From Vibrio hangzhouensis (GTDB lineage Bacteria; Pseudomonadota; Gammaproteobacteria; Enterobacterales; Vibrionaceae): DNA of 64,000 nucleotides. The stretch is taken from NCBI RefSeq assembly GCF_900107935.1, contig NZ_FNVG01000003.1:62001-126000 (forward strand), given 5' to 3'. This document shows, piece by piece, positions 56,072 to 64,000 of the stretch; the first letter of the stretch is position 1, and every line of letters starts with the position of its first letter. A program made the translations under genes and the position numbers. Below the pieces are notes generated by a model. That model saw only the letters and a list, made by a program, of their open reading frames with translations, was not told the DNA's origin and made no database searches.

Positions 56072-57382
56072 GTGAAACAGACGTTGAAAACAACAGATAT
56101 TATAGCAGTCGGCTTCATGCTGTTTGCTTTTTTCCTTGGTGCGGGCAACATTATTTTCCCACCTCTCGCGGGTCAGCTAGCAGGTGACAACCTGTTACCA
56201 GCAATGACAGGTTTCCTAATCACTGCAGTCGGTCTTCCTCTTATTACCATTATTGCCGTAGCAGTGGCTGGGGGCTCTTGGGAGCACCTGACTAAAGATC
56301 TTCCAAAGCGTGCAGCGACTCTTATTGCCGTGCTTATCTTTATTATCATTGGCCCTGCATTTGCGGCACCTCGTACAGGTTTAGTGGCTTATGAAATGGC
56401 GGTGCGTCCGTTTATTGCTGATGCGGCTCAAATGCACCTGACGGTTTTCTCTATCCTGTTCTTTGCAATCGCTATGTCTTTTGCATGGTCGCAGGGTAAG
56501 CTGATCGATGTTATTGGTAAGGTACTGACACCGGTTTTGTTTGTTGGTCTTATCATTCTGGCTGGCGCGGTGTTCATCGATCCTCAGGGGGACATGATCG
56601 CACCTGTGGGTGAGTACTTATCACAACCGCTGACGAAAGGCTTCCTGGAAGGTTACAACACCATGGATACATTCGGTTCGTTGATGTTTGGTATGCTTAT
56701 CGTGGATGCTCTGCGTAAGAAAGGCATCACCGAACAGGCCGCAACGACGAAGTACTTAATCAACGCGGCATGTATTGCTGCGGCAGGACTGGCGTTTGTT
56801 TATATTTCCCTGTTCTATCTGGGTGCTACCAGCGCGACGGTAGCTGTAGGTGCCGACAACGGCGGTGCTATCCTGAGTCAATATGTACAGGCGCTATTTG
56901 GACCTTACGGTCAGGTCGTTTTGTCAGTGATTGTTCTGTTAGCCTGTCTAACGACCGCAATTGGTTTGATTTCAGCCTGTTCTGATTACTTCAGCTCTTT
57001 GACGTCTGTCAGTTATCAAAAATGGGTACTGATCATTGGTGTTGCTTGCGCGACTGTAGCAAATATTGGTCTGGCTCAATTGATTTCGCTGTCAGTGCCA
57101 GTATTGTTTGCTCTTTATCCAGTTGCAATTGCGCTTGTGGCTCTGACATTTGTGCGCAAACAGCTGGCGAGCCCGAAACTGGCTTACCGTGTGGTGATTC
57201 TGGTGTCTTTGGCGTTCGCAATGATTGATGCGGCTAAGGTAGCAGGAATTGATGTGTCAGCGTTTAACGCACTACCTTTGTTTAGCGTGGGCATGGGTTG
57301 GGTAATGCCAACATTTGCTACTATCGTGTGCATGTGCTTCATTGGGCGTGCAGACAATGAGTTGGCTGAAGAGACCGCTTAA
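56072..57382 (+). CDS. brnQ: branched-chain amino-acid transporter BrnQ
   Basis: A 436-aa inner-membrane carrier of the LIVCS family, importing Leu, Ile and Val with Na+ or H+. It has about twelve TM helices, with GFMLFAFFLGAGNIIFPPLAGQLAG at the N-terminus and TMDTFGSLMFGMLIVDALRKKG mid-chain. Start GTG 56072 with AAGGG upstream. The 297-bp upstream region is AT-rich without clear operators. It is monocistronic, closed by a strong terminator. Confidence 0.94.
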   Translation: MKQTLKTTDIIAVGFMLFAFFLGAGNIIFPPLAGQLAGDNLLPAMTGFLITAVGLPLITIIAVAVAGGSWEHLTKDLPKRAATLIAVLIFIIIGPAFAAPRTGLVAYEMAVRPFIADAAQMHLTVFSILFFAIAMSFAWSQGKLIDVIGKVLTPVLFVGLIILAGAVFIDPQGDMIAPVGEYLSQPLTKGFLEGYNTMDTFGSLMFGMLIVDALRKKGITEQAATTKYLINAACIAAAGLAFVYISLFYLGATSATVAVGADNGGAILSQYVQALFGPYGQVVLSVIVLLACLTTAIGLISACSDYFSSLTSVSYQKWVLIIGVACATVANIGLAQLISLSVPVLFALYPVAIALVALTFVRKQLASPKLAYRVVILVSLAFAMIDAAKVAGIDVSAFNALPLFSVGMGWVMPTFATIVCMCFIGRADNELAEETA

Positions 57383-57409
57383 TGCTCAGCTCTCCATGCA
57401 ACTGACATA

Positions 57410-57441
57410 AAAAAAACGGCGCTTTTAGCGCCGTTTTTTTG
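57410..57441. terminator. convergent terminator between brnQ and fldB
   Basis: ACGGCGCT (57416-57423) and AGCGCCGT (57427-57434), with A- and T-runs on both sides. It serves both genes. Confidence 0.9.
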
Positions 57442-57445
57442 TGGA

Positions 57446-57964
57446 CTAGAGCGTTTGTTGGTACTCCACCAGTATCTGTTCACACCAGGTGGCAATTCGC
57501 TCCTCAGTTAATTCATATTGAGAATCTTCATCCAGAGCAAGCCCTACAAACTGGCTGCCATCTTCGGTTAGCGCTTTGGAGGCTTCAAACTCATAGCCGA
57601 TATTCGGCCAGTAACCAATGAAGTTAACCCCACCCGGTTTAAGTTCATCGTGAAGCATACCCATAGCGTCCAGATACCACTCGCCATAGCCTTCCTGATC
57701 CCCCAGACCAAATAAGGCCACGACTTTGTTGTTAAGGGGCAAGCCTGAGAGTTGATCCCACAGGGCTCCCCAATCTTCTTGCAATTCACCAAAGTCCCAG
57801 GTGGAAATTCCCAGGATTAAGAAGTCGTATTCACTCATTTGAGAAATTGGCGTCTCTTTTACGTTATGTATATCGACGATGTCCGGGCCGATGATTTCGC
57901 GGATTTTCTCCGCTGCCATTTCGGTGTAGCAGGTTGACGAACCGTAAAACAAACCTATTTTCAT
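57446..57964 (-). CDS. fldB: flavodoxin 2 (FldB)
   Basis: A 172-aa long-chain flavodoxin that carries electrons with FMN. The phosphate-binding loop is [18 protein letters not shown] at the N-terminus, and isoalloxazine contacts are in [13 protein letters not shown] and [12 protein letters not shown]. Start ATG 57964 with GAAGAG upstream; the frame to 58231 is a shadow. FldB rather than FldA is supported by adjacency to xerD, divergent as in E. coli. Confidence 0.93.
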   Translation of the reverse strand: MKIGLFYGSSTCYTEMAAEKIREIIGPDIVDIHNVKETPISQMSEYDFLILGISTWDFGELQEDWGALWDQLSGLPLNNKVVALFGLGDQEGYGEWYLDAMGMLHDELKPGGVNFIGYWPNIGYEFEASKALTEDGSQFVGLALDEDSQYELTEERIATWCEQILVEYQQTL

Positions 57965-58210
57965 AACTCTTCGTGCCAATTTTCCATGGAATGAGCGAGA
58001 TTCTACTCTTTCTTCCCAGCAGACCTCAAGTGAGAGTGAACGTATCATGGTCTGAACTGGCATGAGTTCAGAAGGCAGTGATCGCCCAACTCCAAGGTAG
58101 ACCTGCCCATCTTTGCAGCGCTTGTTCATCTTCATGCTGATTTTTATAGCATTCTCATTTCTTCTCGCATACTCTGTTAAAAGTACTGTATAAACATCCA
58201 AGAGGTGGTT

Positions 58211-59119
58211 GTGAGCGATATCAATCTTCAAGATCAGGGTTTAGTAGAGCAATTTCTCGACTCCATGTGGATGGAGCGAGGGTTATCGGAAAATACTCTG
58301 GCTTCTTATCGCAACGATCTGTTTAAGCTATTAACGTGGATGAATGAGCACAATTACCGCTTAGGCTTCATCAGTTTGTCGGGATTGCAGCAATATCAGA
58401 CCTGGCTGACTGACCAGAACTATCAACAAAGCTCTCGGGCACGCATGTTGTCAGCCATTCGAAGACTGTTCCAGTATCTCCATCGGGAAAAGCTTCGTTC
58501 AGACGATCCGACGGCACTGTTGGTCAGTCCCAAACTCCCTAAGCGTCTGCCTAAAGATCTCACCGAAGAGCAGGTCACGGCATTGTTGGAAGCGCCGGAC
58601 CCGAATGATCCGATCGAGTTACGAGATAAAGCCATGCTGGAGTTATTATATGCGACCGGGCTGCGTGTGACCGAGTTGGTGAGTCTGACCATGGAAAATA
58701 TCAGTCTCAGGCAAGGGGTAGTTCGTGTCGTGGGTAAAGGTAACAAAGAACGGTTAGTGCCTATGGGAGAGAATGCCGTCGACTGGATCGCTGAGTTTAT
58801 TGAGAAAGGCCGTCCAGCACTACTGGGTGACAAAAGCTCAGATGTGGTCTTTCCTAGTAAAAGGGCCAGACAAATGACCAGACAAACGTTCTGGCACCGC
58901 ATCAAGTTTTACGCGGTACTAGCGGATATCGATACGGAATTGCTGTCTCCTCACGTACTGCGACATGCATTTGCAACCCATCTTCTGAACTATGGCGCGG
59001 ACTTGCGTGTCGTACAGATGTTGTTGGGGCATAGTGACTTATCCACGACACAAATTTATACTCATGTAGCAACAGAACGTTTGAAAAACATTCACAGCCA
59101 GCATCATCCAAGGGCTTGA
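58211..59119 (+). CDS. xerD: site-specific tyrosine recombinase XerD
   Basis: A 302-aa recombinase that with XerC resolves chromosome dimers at dif. The catalytic set is visible: Arg in [12 protein letters not shown], Lys in [11 protein letters not shown]-x2-R in [14 protein letters not shown], His in [13 protein letters not shown] and Tyr in the same motif (TQIYTHV). GTG 58211 has AAGAGG upstream; the GTG at 58205 is a weaker alternative. It is the first gene of xerD-dsbC-recJ-prfB-lysS. Confidence 0.96.
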   Translation: MSDINLQDQGLVEQFLDSMWMERGLSENTLASYRNDLFKLLTWMNEHNYRLGFISLSGLQQYQTWLTDQNYQQSSRARMLSAIRRLFQYLHREKLRSDDPTALLVSPKLPKRLPKDLTEEQVTALLEAPDPNDPIELRDKAMLELLYATGLRVTELVSLTMENISLRQGVVRVVGKGNKERLVPMGENAVDWIAEFIEKGRPALLGDKSSDVVFPSKRARQMTRQTFWHRIKFYAVLADIDTELLSPHVLRHAFATHLLNYGADLRVVQMLLGHSDLSTTQIYTHVATERLKNIHSQHHPRA

Positions 59120-59150
59120 TTTAACCTATTCAGATACAAAGGTGATATTA

Positions 59151-59945
59151 ATGAGCGTATTGCGCCGTTTGACTCTACTTTCCCTACCTCTTTTTGTGAC
59201 CGCTTGCGGGGCAGAAGAGTCTCAAACTACTCCGGCTACTCAGCCTGCCGCTGCAGTTGCAGCCGAAGTGTCTACACAAGCCGACGAATCGGCGATCAGA
59301 GCCAGATTCGCCAAAATTGGTATCGAAATTTCAGAGGTAGTGCCATCAGATATTCAGGGTCTGGTGGAAGTACGCACCGCTGGAGGCGTTTTGTTTGCTT
59401 CCCCTAACGGCGATCACTTTATTGCCGGTACGCTGTATTCGCTCGACGACAATGGCAACTATAAAGATGTGATTGCCGAGAGACAGGCGCCACTGAATGC
59501 AGAAAAAATTGCCCAGTTTAGCGATAGCATGATTGAGTTCAAGTCAGCCGATGAGAAATATGTGGTGTCGATTTTTACTGATATTACGTGTGGATATTGT
59601 GTGCGACTTCACAGCCAGATGCAGGGATACAATGATCTTGGCATTACAGTCCGCTATCTGGCTTACCCGCGTCAGGGGGCCAATGGTTCGGTTGCCGAGC
59701 AAATGGCGAAGATTTGGTGTTCTGCCGATCCTGCCGCTGCCATGCATGATGCCAAGGTGAATCGTAAAGAAGCCGTATTTGACGGTGATCTGACTCAGTG
59801 CCAGGAAACGGTCACGCAACACTATAACTTAGGGCGTGAAATGGGCATCAGCGGTACTCCGGCCATCTTCCTGCCAAATGGAGAAATGGTTGGTGGTTAT
59901 CTTCCTCCGGCTGATCTGATCAAACGTCTAGAACAAATCAAATAA
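59151..59945 (+). CDS. dsbC: thiol:disulfide interchange protein DsbC, with N-terminal lipobox
   Basis: A 264-aa disulfide isomerase. The N-terminus MSVLRRLTLLSLPLFVTAC fits a lipoprotein signal with Cys19 as acylation site ([LVI]-[ASTVI]-[GAS]-C as VTAC). An Ala/Thr/Pro-rich linker of ~30 residues follows, then the DsbC dimerisation domain and a thioredoxin fold with the CGYC active site (FTDITCGYCVRLH). E. coli DsbC is soluble and periplasmic, so anchoring would be a difference. The cis-Pro is in SGTPAIF. xerD precedes it and recJ follows. Confidence 0.9.
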   Translation: MSVLRRLTLLSLPLFVTACGAEESQTTPATQPAAAVAAEVSTQADESAIRARFAKIGIEISEVVPSDIQGLVEVRTAGGVLFASPNGDHFIAGTLYSLDDNGNYKDVIAERQAPLNAEKIAQFSDSMIEFKSADEKYVVSIFTDITCGYCVRLHSQMQGYNDLGITVRYLAYPRQGANGSVAEQMAKIWCSADPAAAMHDAKVNRKEAVFDGDLTQCQETVTQHYNLGREMGISGTPAIFLPNGEMVGGYLPPADLIKRLEQIK

Positions 59946-59957
59946 TTATTAGGATAT

Positions 59958-59977
59958 GGGCCCGTTATGACGGGCCC
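59958..59977 (+). repeat. GGGCCCG hairpin between dsbC and recJ
   Basis: GGGCCCG (59958-59964) and CGGGCCC (59971-59977) form a 7-bp GC-only stem with a 6-nt loop. No T-run follows directly, so it is not a clear terminator and may modulate recJ expression within the operon. Confidence 0.6.
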
Positions 59978-59987
59978 GGTTTACTCT

Positions 59988-61727
59988 ATGATAGAAATCC
60001 AACGTCGTCCTGAAGTCGATATTTCGATACTTCCTGACTCTATTCCTGCTTTACTACGCCGTCTGTACATTAGCCGTGGCGTGAGTGATGTGGCTCAATT
60101 GGAAAAAGCGGCCAAAGGGTTACATTCCTTTCAACAGCTGGCGGGTATCGATTCCGCAGTCGAGCTGCTGTTTGCGGCGATTGAGCAGCAACAACGTATC
60201 ATCGTCGTTGGTGATTTTGATGCAGACGGTGCAACCAGTTCAGCGCTGTCGGTATTGGCTTTACGCATGTTGGGTAGTCGCAATGTCGACTATCTGGTCC
60301 CTAATCGTTTTGAAGATGGCTATGGACTGAGTCCAGAAGTGGTCGATCAGGCGATTGAAATCGGTGCTGAAGTGATCATGACGGTAGACAATGGGGTTTC
60401 CTCAATCGCCGGCGTGCAATACGCGAAAGAGAATGGCATTAAAGTGCTGGTGACGGACCATCACTTGCCTGGCTCCGAGTTGCCCAATGTGGATGCAATG
60501 GTCAACCCTAACCTGAATGAATGTGGCTTTCCATCAAAAGCCCTGGCAGGAGTGGGTGTCGCATTTTATCTAATGATGGCGCTTTGTGTGCACATGCGAA
60601 AGCTTGGTTGGTTTGCTCGTCAGGGGATGGCGGAGCCGAAGCTGATGGAGCTGATTGATCTGGTTGCACTGGGCACGGTAGCGGATGTGGTGCCGCTGGA
60701 TGAAAATAACCGGATTCTGGTGCATCAGGGCTTGCAGCGAATTCGTGCTGGTAAAGCTCGTCCGGGGATTCAGGCGCTGATTGAAATTGCTAAACGCGAT
60801 GCCCGAAAACTCGTCGCAGCAGATTTTGGGTTTGCATTAGGACCGCGTATTAATGCTGCAGGTCGTCTTGATGACATGTCATTTGGCGTTGAGTTGCTGA
60901 TGTCCGACAATATTCATGCTGCGCGCCGCATGGCCAGCGAACTTGATGGCCTGAACCAGACGCGTAAGGATATTGAAGAGGGTATGAAACAAGAGGCGCT
61001 GGCCTTTTGTGAGCGCTTGCAATTCAGCGACAAAACAGAGTTGCCTTATGGTCTGGCATTGTTCCAAAGAGACTGGCATCAGGGGGTCATTGGCATTCTG
61101 GCATCACGAATTAAAGACAAGTTTCATCGACCGGTTATCGCATTTGCAGATGGTGGTGAAGGCACGATCAAAGGCAGTTGTCGTTCGATTCAGGGGCTAC
61201 ACATGCGCGATGCTCTGGATAAAATTGATACGCAGAATCCTGGACTCATTGCTAAGTTTGGCGGTCATGCGATGGCTGCGGGTCTGACGATTATGGAAAA
61301 GGACTTTGAGCGCTTTAGCCGTCTATTCGATGGGGTAGTTCGCGATGAACTGGGTGACACGGCCCTGAAAGGGATTATTCTGTCAGACGGAGAACTGAAA
61401 CCGGAAGAGTTTTCTATGCATACGGCAGAGCAATTGCGAGCCGGTGGACCCTGGGGACAGGCCTTCCCTGATCCCGTTTTTGACGGTGAGTTTAAAGTAC
61501 TGCATCAAAAGCTGGTAGGGGAAAAACACCTGAAGCTAATGGTTGAGCCGATGCATAAGGGCTTTGGCAGTAACATTATGCTGGATGCCATCGCTTTTAA
61601 TGTCGATCTGCGACGCTGGCCAGATGCGTCAGTAAAAACGGTGACCCTAGCCTATAAACTGGATATCAACGAGTTTCGTGGAAACCAGTCACTACAACTG
61701 ATGGTCGACCATATTGAGCCTCGCTAG
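59988..61727 (+). CDS. recJ: single-stranded-DNA exonuclease RecJ
   Basis: A 579-aa DHH-family 5'-3' nuclease of recombination and mismatch repair. Metal motifs are GDFDADGATSSAL, VDNGVSS, VLVTDHHLPGSELP (DHH), and LGTVADVVPL. The DHHA1 end contains KFGGHAMAAGLTI, and the C-terminal OB-like region follows. MIEIQRRPEVDISILP at ATG 59988 starts the conserved chain; an upstream ATG at 59967 lies in a hairpin loop and has no good ribosome site. The length fits E. coli RecJ (577). Confidence 0.93.
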   Translation: MIEIQRRPEVDISILPDSIPALLRRLYISRGVSDVAQLEKAAKGLHSFQQLAGIDSAVELLFAAIEQQQRIIVVGDFDADGATSSALSVLALRMLGSRNVDYLVPNRFEDGYGLSPEVVDQAIEIGAEVIMTVDNGVSSIAGVQYAKENGIKVLVTDHHLPGSELPNVDAMVNPNLNECGFPSKALAGVGVAFYLMMALCVHMRKLGWFARQGMAEPKLMELIDLVALGTVADVVPLDENNRILVHQGLQRIRAGKARPGIQALIEIAKRDARKLVAADFGFALGPRINAAGRLDDMSFGVELLMSDNIHAARRMASELDGLNQTRKDIEEGMKQEALAFCERLQFSDKTELPYGLALFQRDWHQGVIGILASRIKDKFHRPVIAFADGGEGTIKGSCRSIQGLHMRDALDKIDTQNPGLIAKFGGHAMAAGLTIMEKDFERFSRLFDGVVRDELGDTALKGIILSDGELKPEEFSMHTAEQLRAGGPWGQAFPDPVFDGEFKVLHQKLVGEKHLKLMVEPMHKGFGSNIMLDAIAFNVDLRRWPDASVKTVTLAYKLDINEFRGNQSLQLMVDHIEPR

Positions 61728-61831
61728 AGGCTCATGAAATAGGTCAAGGAAAATCGATATTTTCCTGTATCTTCGTCACATTTTTGAGTAGAATTCTGCG
61801 GTTAAATTCTACTCATAAATGCTGAGCAAAT

Positions 61832-62930
61832 ATGTTTGAAATCAATCCTATCAAAAACCGCCTACAGGATGTGTCTGAACGCACAAATATCCTGAGGGGG
61901 TATCTTTGACTATGACGCTAAGAAAGAGCGTCTAGAAGAAGTCAACGCAGAACTTGAACAACCGGATGTCTGGAACGAACCTGACCGTGCACAAGCACTG
62001 GGTAAAGAGCGTGCCTCACTGGAAGCGGTTGTTGAAACCATCGACCTTCTTGACCAAGGTGTAGAAGACGTAGACGGTCTTCTAGAGCTTGCGGTGGAAG
62101 AAGAAGACCAAGAAACGTTCGATGAAATTGAACCAGAACTTGCTGAGCTGGAAGCCAAGCTAGAAACGCTTGAGTTCCGCCGAATGTTCGCCGGTGACCA
62201 CGATGCATCAGATTGCTACATCGACTTGCAATCGGGCTCGGGCGGTACAGAAGCGCAAGACTGGACCAACATGATGCTACGCATGTATCTACGTTGGGCA
62301 GAAGCGAAAGGCTTCAAGACCGAGATTATCGAAGTATCAGAAGGTGAAGTTGCAGGCCTTAAAGGCGCAACAGTGAAGGTATCGGGCGAGTATGCTTACG
62401 GCTGGCTACGCACAGAAACGGGTGTTCACCGTCTGGTTCGTAAGTCACCATTTGACTCAAGCGGCCGTCGTCACACTTCATTTGCTTCTGCGTTTGTTTA
62501 TCCAGAGATTGATGACAACATTGATATCGAGATCAACCCATCTGATCTTCGTATCGACGTCTACCGCGCTTCTGGTGCGGGTGGTCAGCACGTTAACACC
62601 ACGGAATCTGCGGTTCGTATTACCCACGTTCCTACTAACATTGTGGTTCAGTGCCAGAACGATCGTTCTCAGCATAAAAACAAAGACCAAGCGATGAAAC
62701 AGCTTCGTGCAAAACTGTTCGAGCATGAACTGCAGAAGCAAAACGCAGAGAAGCAAGCGAACGAAGATGCGAAATCTGACATCGGTTGGGGCAGCCAAAT
62801 TCGCTCTTACGTACTTGATGATTCACGCATTAAAGACTTGCGTACTGGCATTGAAAACCGCAACACTCAAGCGGTTCTTGATGGCGACTTGGACAAATTT
62901 ATCGAAGCTAGCCTAAAATCAGGCCTGTAA
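61832..62930 (+). CDS. prfB: peptide chain release factor 2, with programmed +1 frameshift
   Basis: A 365-aa RF2, read from ATG 61832 through codon 25 (CTT 61904-61906), then +1 onto GAC at 61908. The frameshift site is AGG GGG TAT CTT TGA C, identical to E. coli, with the internal Shine-Dalgarno AGGGGG and the in-frame TGA at 61907-61909. After the shift the reading frame continues to 62930. The stop-codon-recognition motif SPF is in [10 protein letters not shown], and the catalytic GGQ in [14 protein letters not shown]2 autoregulates its level: low RF2 favours the shift. It precedes lysS. Confidence 0.96.
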
Positions 62931-62965
62931 GCTTTTCACCACTTTTAAAACAGGATACATCGAAA

Positions 62966-64000
62966 ATGACTGATGCTGTTCAAAACGAAAACGCACAAGA
63001 AGCCTATTCACCTGAAGAGAACAAGCTGATCGCTGAGCGTCGTAGCAAGCTGGATCACATCCGTAAAAGCTGCAAAGCTAACGGCCACCCAAATGATTTC
63101 CGTCGTGAGCACCTTGCAGGCGACCTTCAAGCGGAATTTGGTGAAAAGACAAAAGAAGAGCTAGAAGAGCTAAACCACGTAGTGGCTATCGCGGGTCGTG
63201 TTATGGCTAAGCGTGGTCCATTCCTAGCGATTCAAGAAACCTCTGGCCGTATCCAAGCATACGCAGCAAAAGATGTTCAAAAAGAGCTGAAAGAAAAATA
63301 CCAAGGTCTTGATATCGGTGACATCATCGGTGTGAAAGGTGCGCTGCACAAATCTGGTAAAGGCGACCTATACGTCAACATGGAAGAGTACGAGTTGCTA
63401 ACTAAAGCACTTCGTCCACTACCAGAGAAGTTCCACGGTCTGACTGACCAAGAGATGCGTTACCGTCAGCGTTACGTTGACCTAATCGTTAACGAAGACT
63501 CTCGTCACGCATTCATCATTCGTTCTAAGCTGGTGTCATCTATCCGCAACTTCATGAGCTCAAAAGGCTATCTGGAAGTTGAAACGCCAATGATGCACGT
63601 GATCCCTGGCGGCGCGACTGCACGTCCATTTATCACCCACCACAACGCGCTTGATATCGACATGTACCTACGTGTTGCACCAGAGCTTTACCTAAAACGT
63701 CTGGTAGTCGGTGGCTTTGATCGCGTATTCGAGATCAACCGTAACTTCCGTAACGAAGGCCTATCGCCACGTCACAACCCAGAATTCACTATGATGGAGT
63801 TCTACCAAGCGTACGCTGACTACAAAGATCTGATGGATCTGACGGAAGAGATGCTAAGCACGGTAGCGATGGATGTTCTAGGTTCAACGTCAATGCCTTA
63901 CGGCGATGAAACGGTTGAGTTTGGTGGCACTTACGCTCGTATGAGCATGTTTGAAGCGATCAAACACTACAACCCGGATCACGTTGAAATCCAAGCACTA
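62966..64000 (+). CDS. lysS: lysyl-tRNA synthetase (N-terminal 345 residues, runs off the window)
   Basis: The frame starts at ATG 62966 and is open to the right edge, 345 codons. The OB anticodon-binding domain ([23 protein letters not shown]) is followed by class II motif 1 ([18 protein letters not shown]) and motif 2 ([25 protein letters not shown]). The full enzyme should be about 500 aa. It follows prfB by 35 bp, the classic prfB-lysS pair. Confidence 0.95.
   Translation, partial: MTDAVQNENAQEAYSPEENKLIAERRSKLDHIRKSCKANGHPNDFRREHLAGDLQAEFGEKTKEELEELNHVVAIAGRVMAKRGPFLAIQETSGRIQAYAAKDVQKELKEKYQGLDIGDIIGVKGALHKSGKGDLYVNMEEYELLTKALRPLPEKFHGLTDQEMRYRQRYVDLIVNEDSRHAFIIRSKLVSSIRNFMSSKGYLEVETPMMHVIPGGATARPFITHHNALDIDMYLRVAPELYLKRLVVGGFDRVFEINRNFRNEGLSPRHNPEFTMMEFYQAYADYKDLMDLTEEMLSTVAMDVLGSTSMPYGDETVEFGGTYARMSMFEAIKHYNPDHVEIQAL

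Noticed and set aside
57965..58231. N-terminal extension of fldB by 89 residues
   Set aside because: Flavodoxins start at the [11 protein letters not shown] strand, and ATG 57964 has a GAAGAG ribosome site. The extension overlaps the xerD promoter region.
61907..61909. In-frame TGA in prfB as a sign of a pseudogene
   Set aside because: It is the programmed RF2 frameshift stop with the conserved AGGGGG and CTT TGA C context, and the downstream frame is intact to a normal end.

Overview
The window is a stretch of a gammaproteobacterial chromosome, almost certainly Vibrio (large chromosome). Three things point there. Core-gene neighbourhoods follow known Vibrio and enterobacterial order: argR/mdh, ispB/rplU-rpmA-obgE, lptD-surA-pdxA-rsmA-apaG-apaH with folA and djlA at the ends, leuABCD with leuO nearby, and xerD-dsbC-recJ-prfB-lysS. 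Vibrio-typical genes are present: a TtpC-type TonB system, a DUF3545 protein, a TAXI-TRAP transporter and a Na+/alanine symporter. Base composition is even and moderate. No insertion sequence, prophage, integron, CRISPR array, tRNA or rRNA was seen; this is ordinary core genome with a few accessory cassettes.

Layout. 1-5.5 kb: tail of an unknown gene, a D-2-hydroxyacid dehydrogenase, a UspA-like protein and a TAXI-TRAP transporter (binding protein plus fused permease). 5.8-11.2 kb: argR and mdh (divergent), a 63-aa protein, ispB divergent from rplU-rpmA, and obgE. 11.3-14.3 kb: a FUSC-like membrane protein, a split ThrE-type exporter (yjjP/yjjB type) and folA. 14.3-23.4 kb: the envelope/RNA-modification block apaH-apaG-rsmA-pdxA-surA-lptD (minus strand), djlA plus a DUF924 gene (plus strand), and a DUF547 gene. 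23.5-28.6 kb: leuABCD on the minus strand with a Leu-rich leader ORF and attenuator. 28.7-33.8 kb: a TetR-MFP-RND efflux operon with two matching palindromic operator candidates. 34-39 kb: PAP2 phosphatase plus glycosyltransferase, leuO after an AT-rich leader, and an acyl-CoA synthetase. 39-45 kb: an M23 endopeptidase, tyrS, grcA with two FNR-like boxes, nfo, an untracked 40-aa His-rich small ORF, ung and a hemerythrin protein. 45-50.6 kb: a six-gene TonB energy-transduction operon with a Fur-like box, and a DUF3545 gene. 51-57.4 kb: agcS behind a long structured leader RNA, yaaA, srmB, trmN6 and brnQ. 57.4-64 kb: fldB, then xerD-dsbC-recJ-prfB (with programmed frameshift)-lysS, which runs off the window.

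Themes. Several genes serve amino-acid supply (leuABCD, leuO, brnQ, agcS, argR). Others build and maintain the envelope (lptD, surA, the M23 endopeptidase, dsbC), and there is a translation/ribosome set (rplU, rpmA, obgE, rsmA, srmB, trmN6, tyrS, prfB, lysS). The least explained signals are the agcS leader RNA (51113-51324), the His-rich 40-aa ORF (43558-43680), the AGAACCT palindromic repeats (14265-14302, with a relative at 26783-26800), the DUF3450/TtpC/TPR TonB operon and a DsbC with a lipobox. Functional names rest on family recognition by eye; no database search was run.
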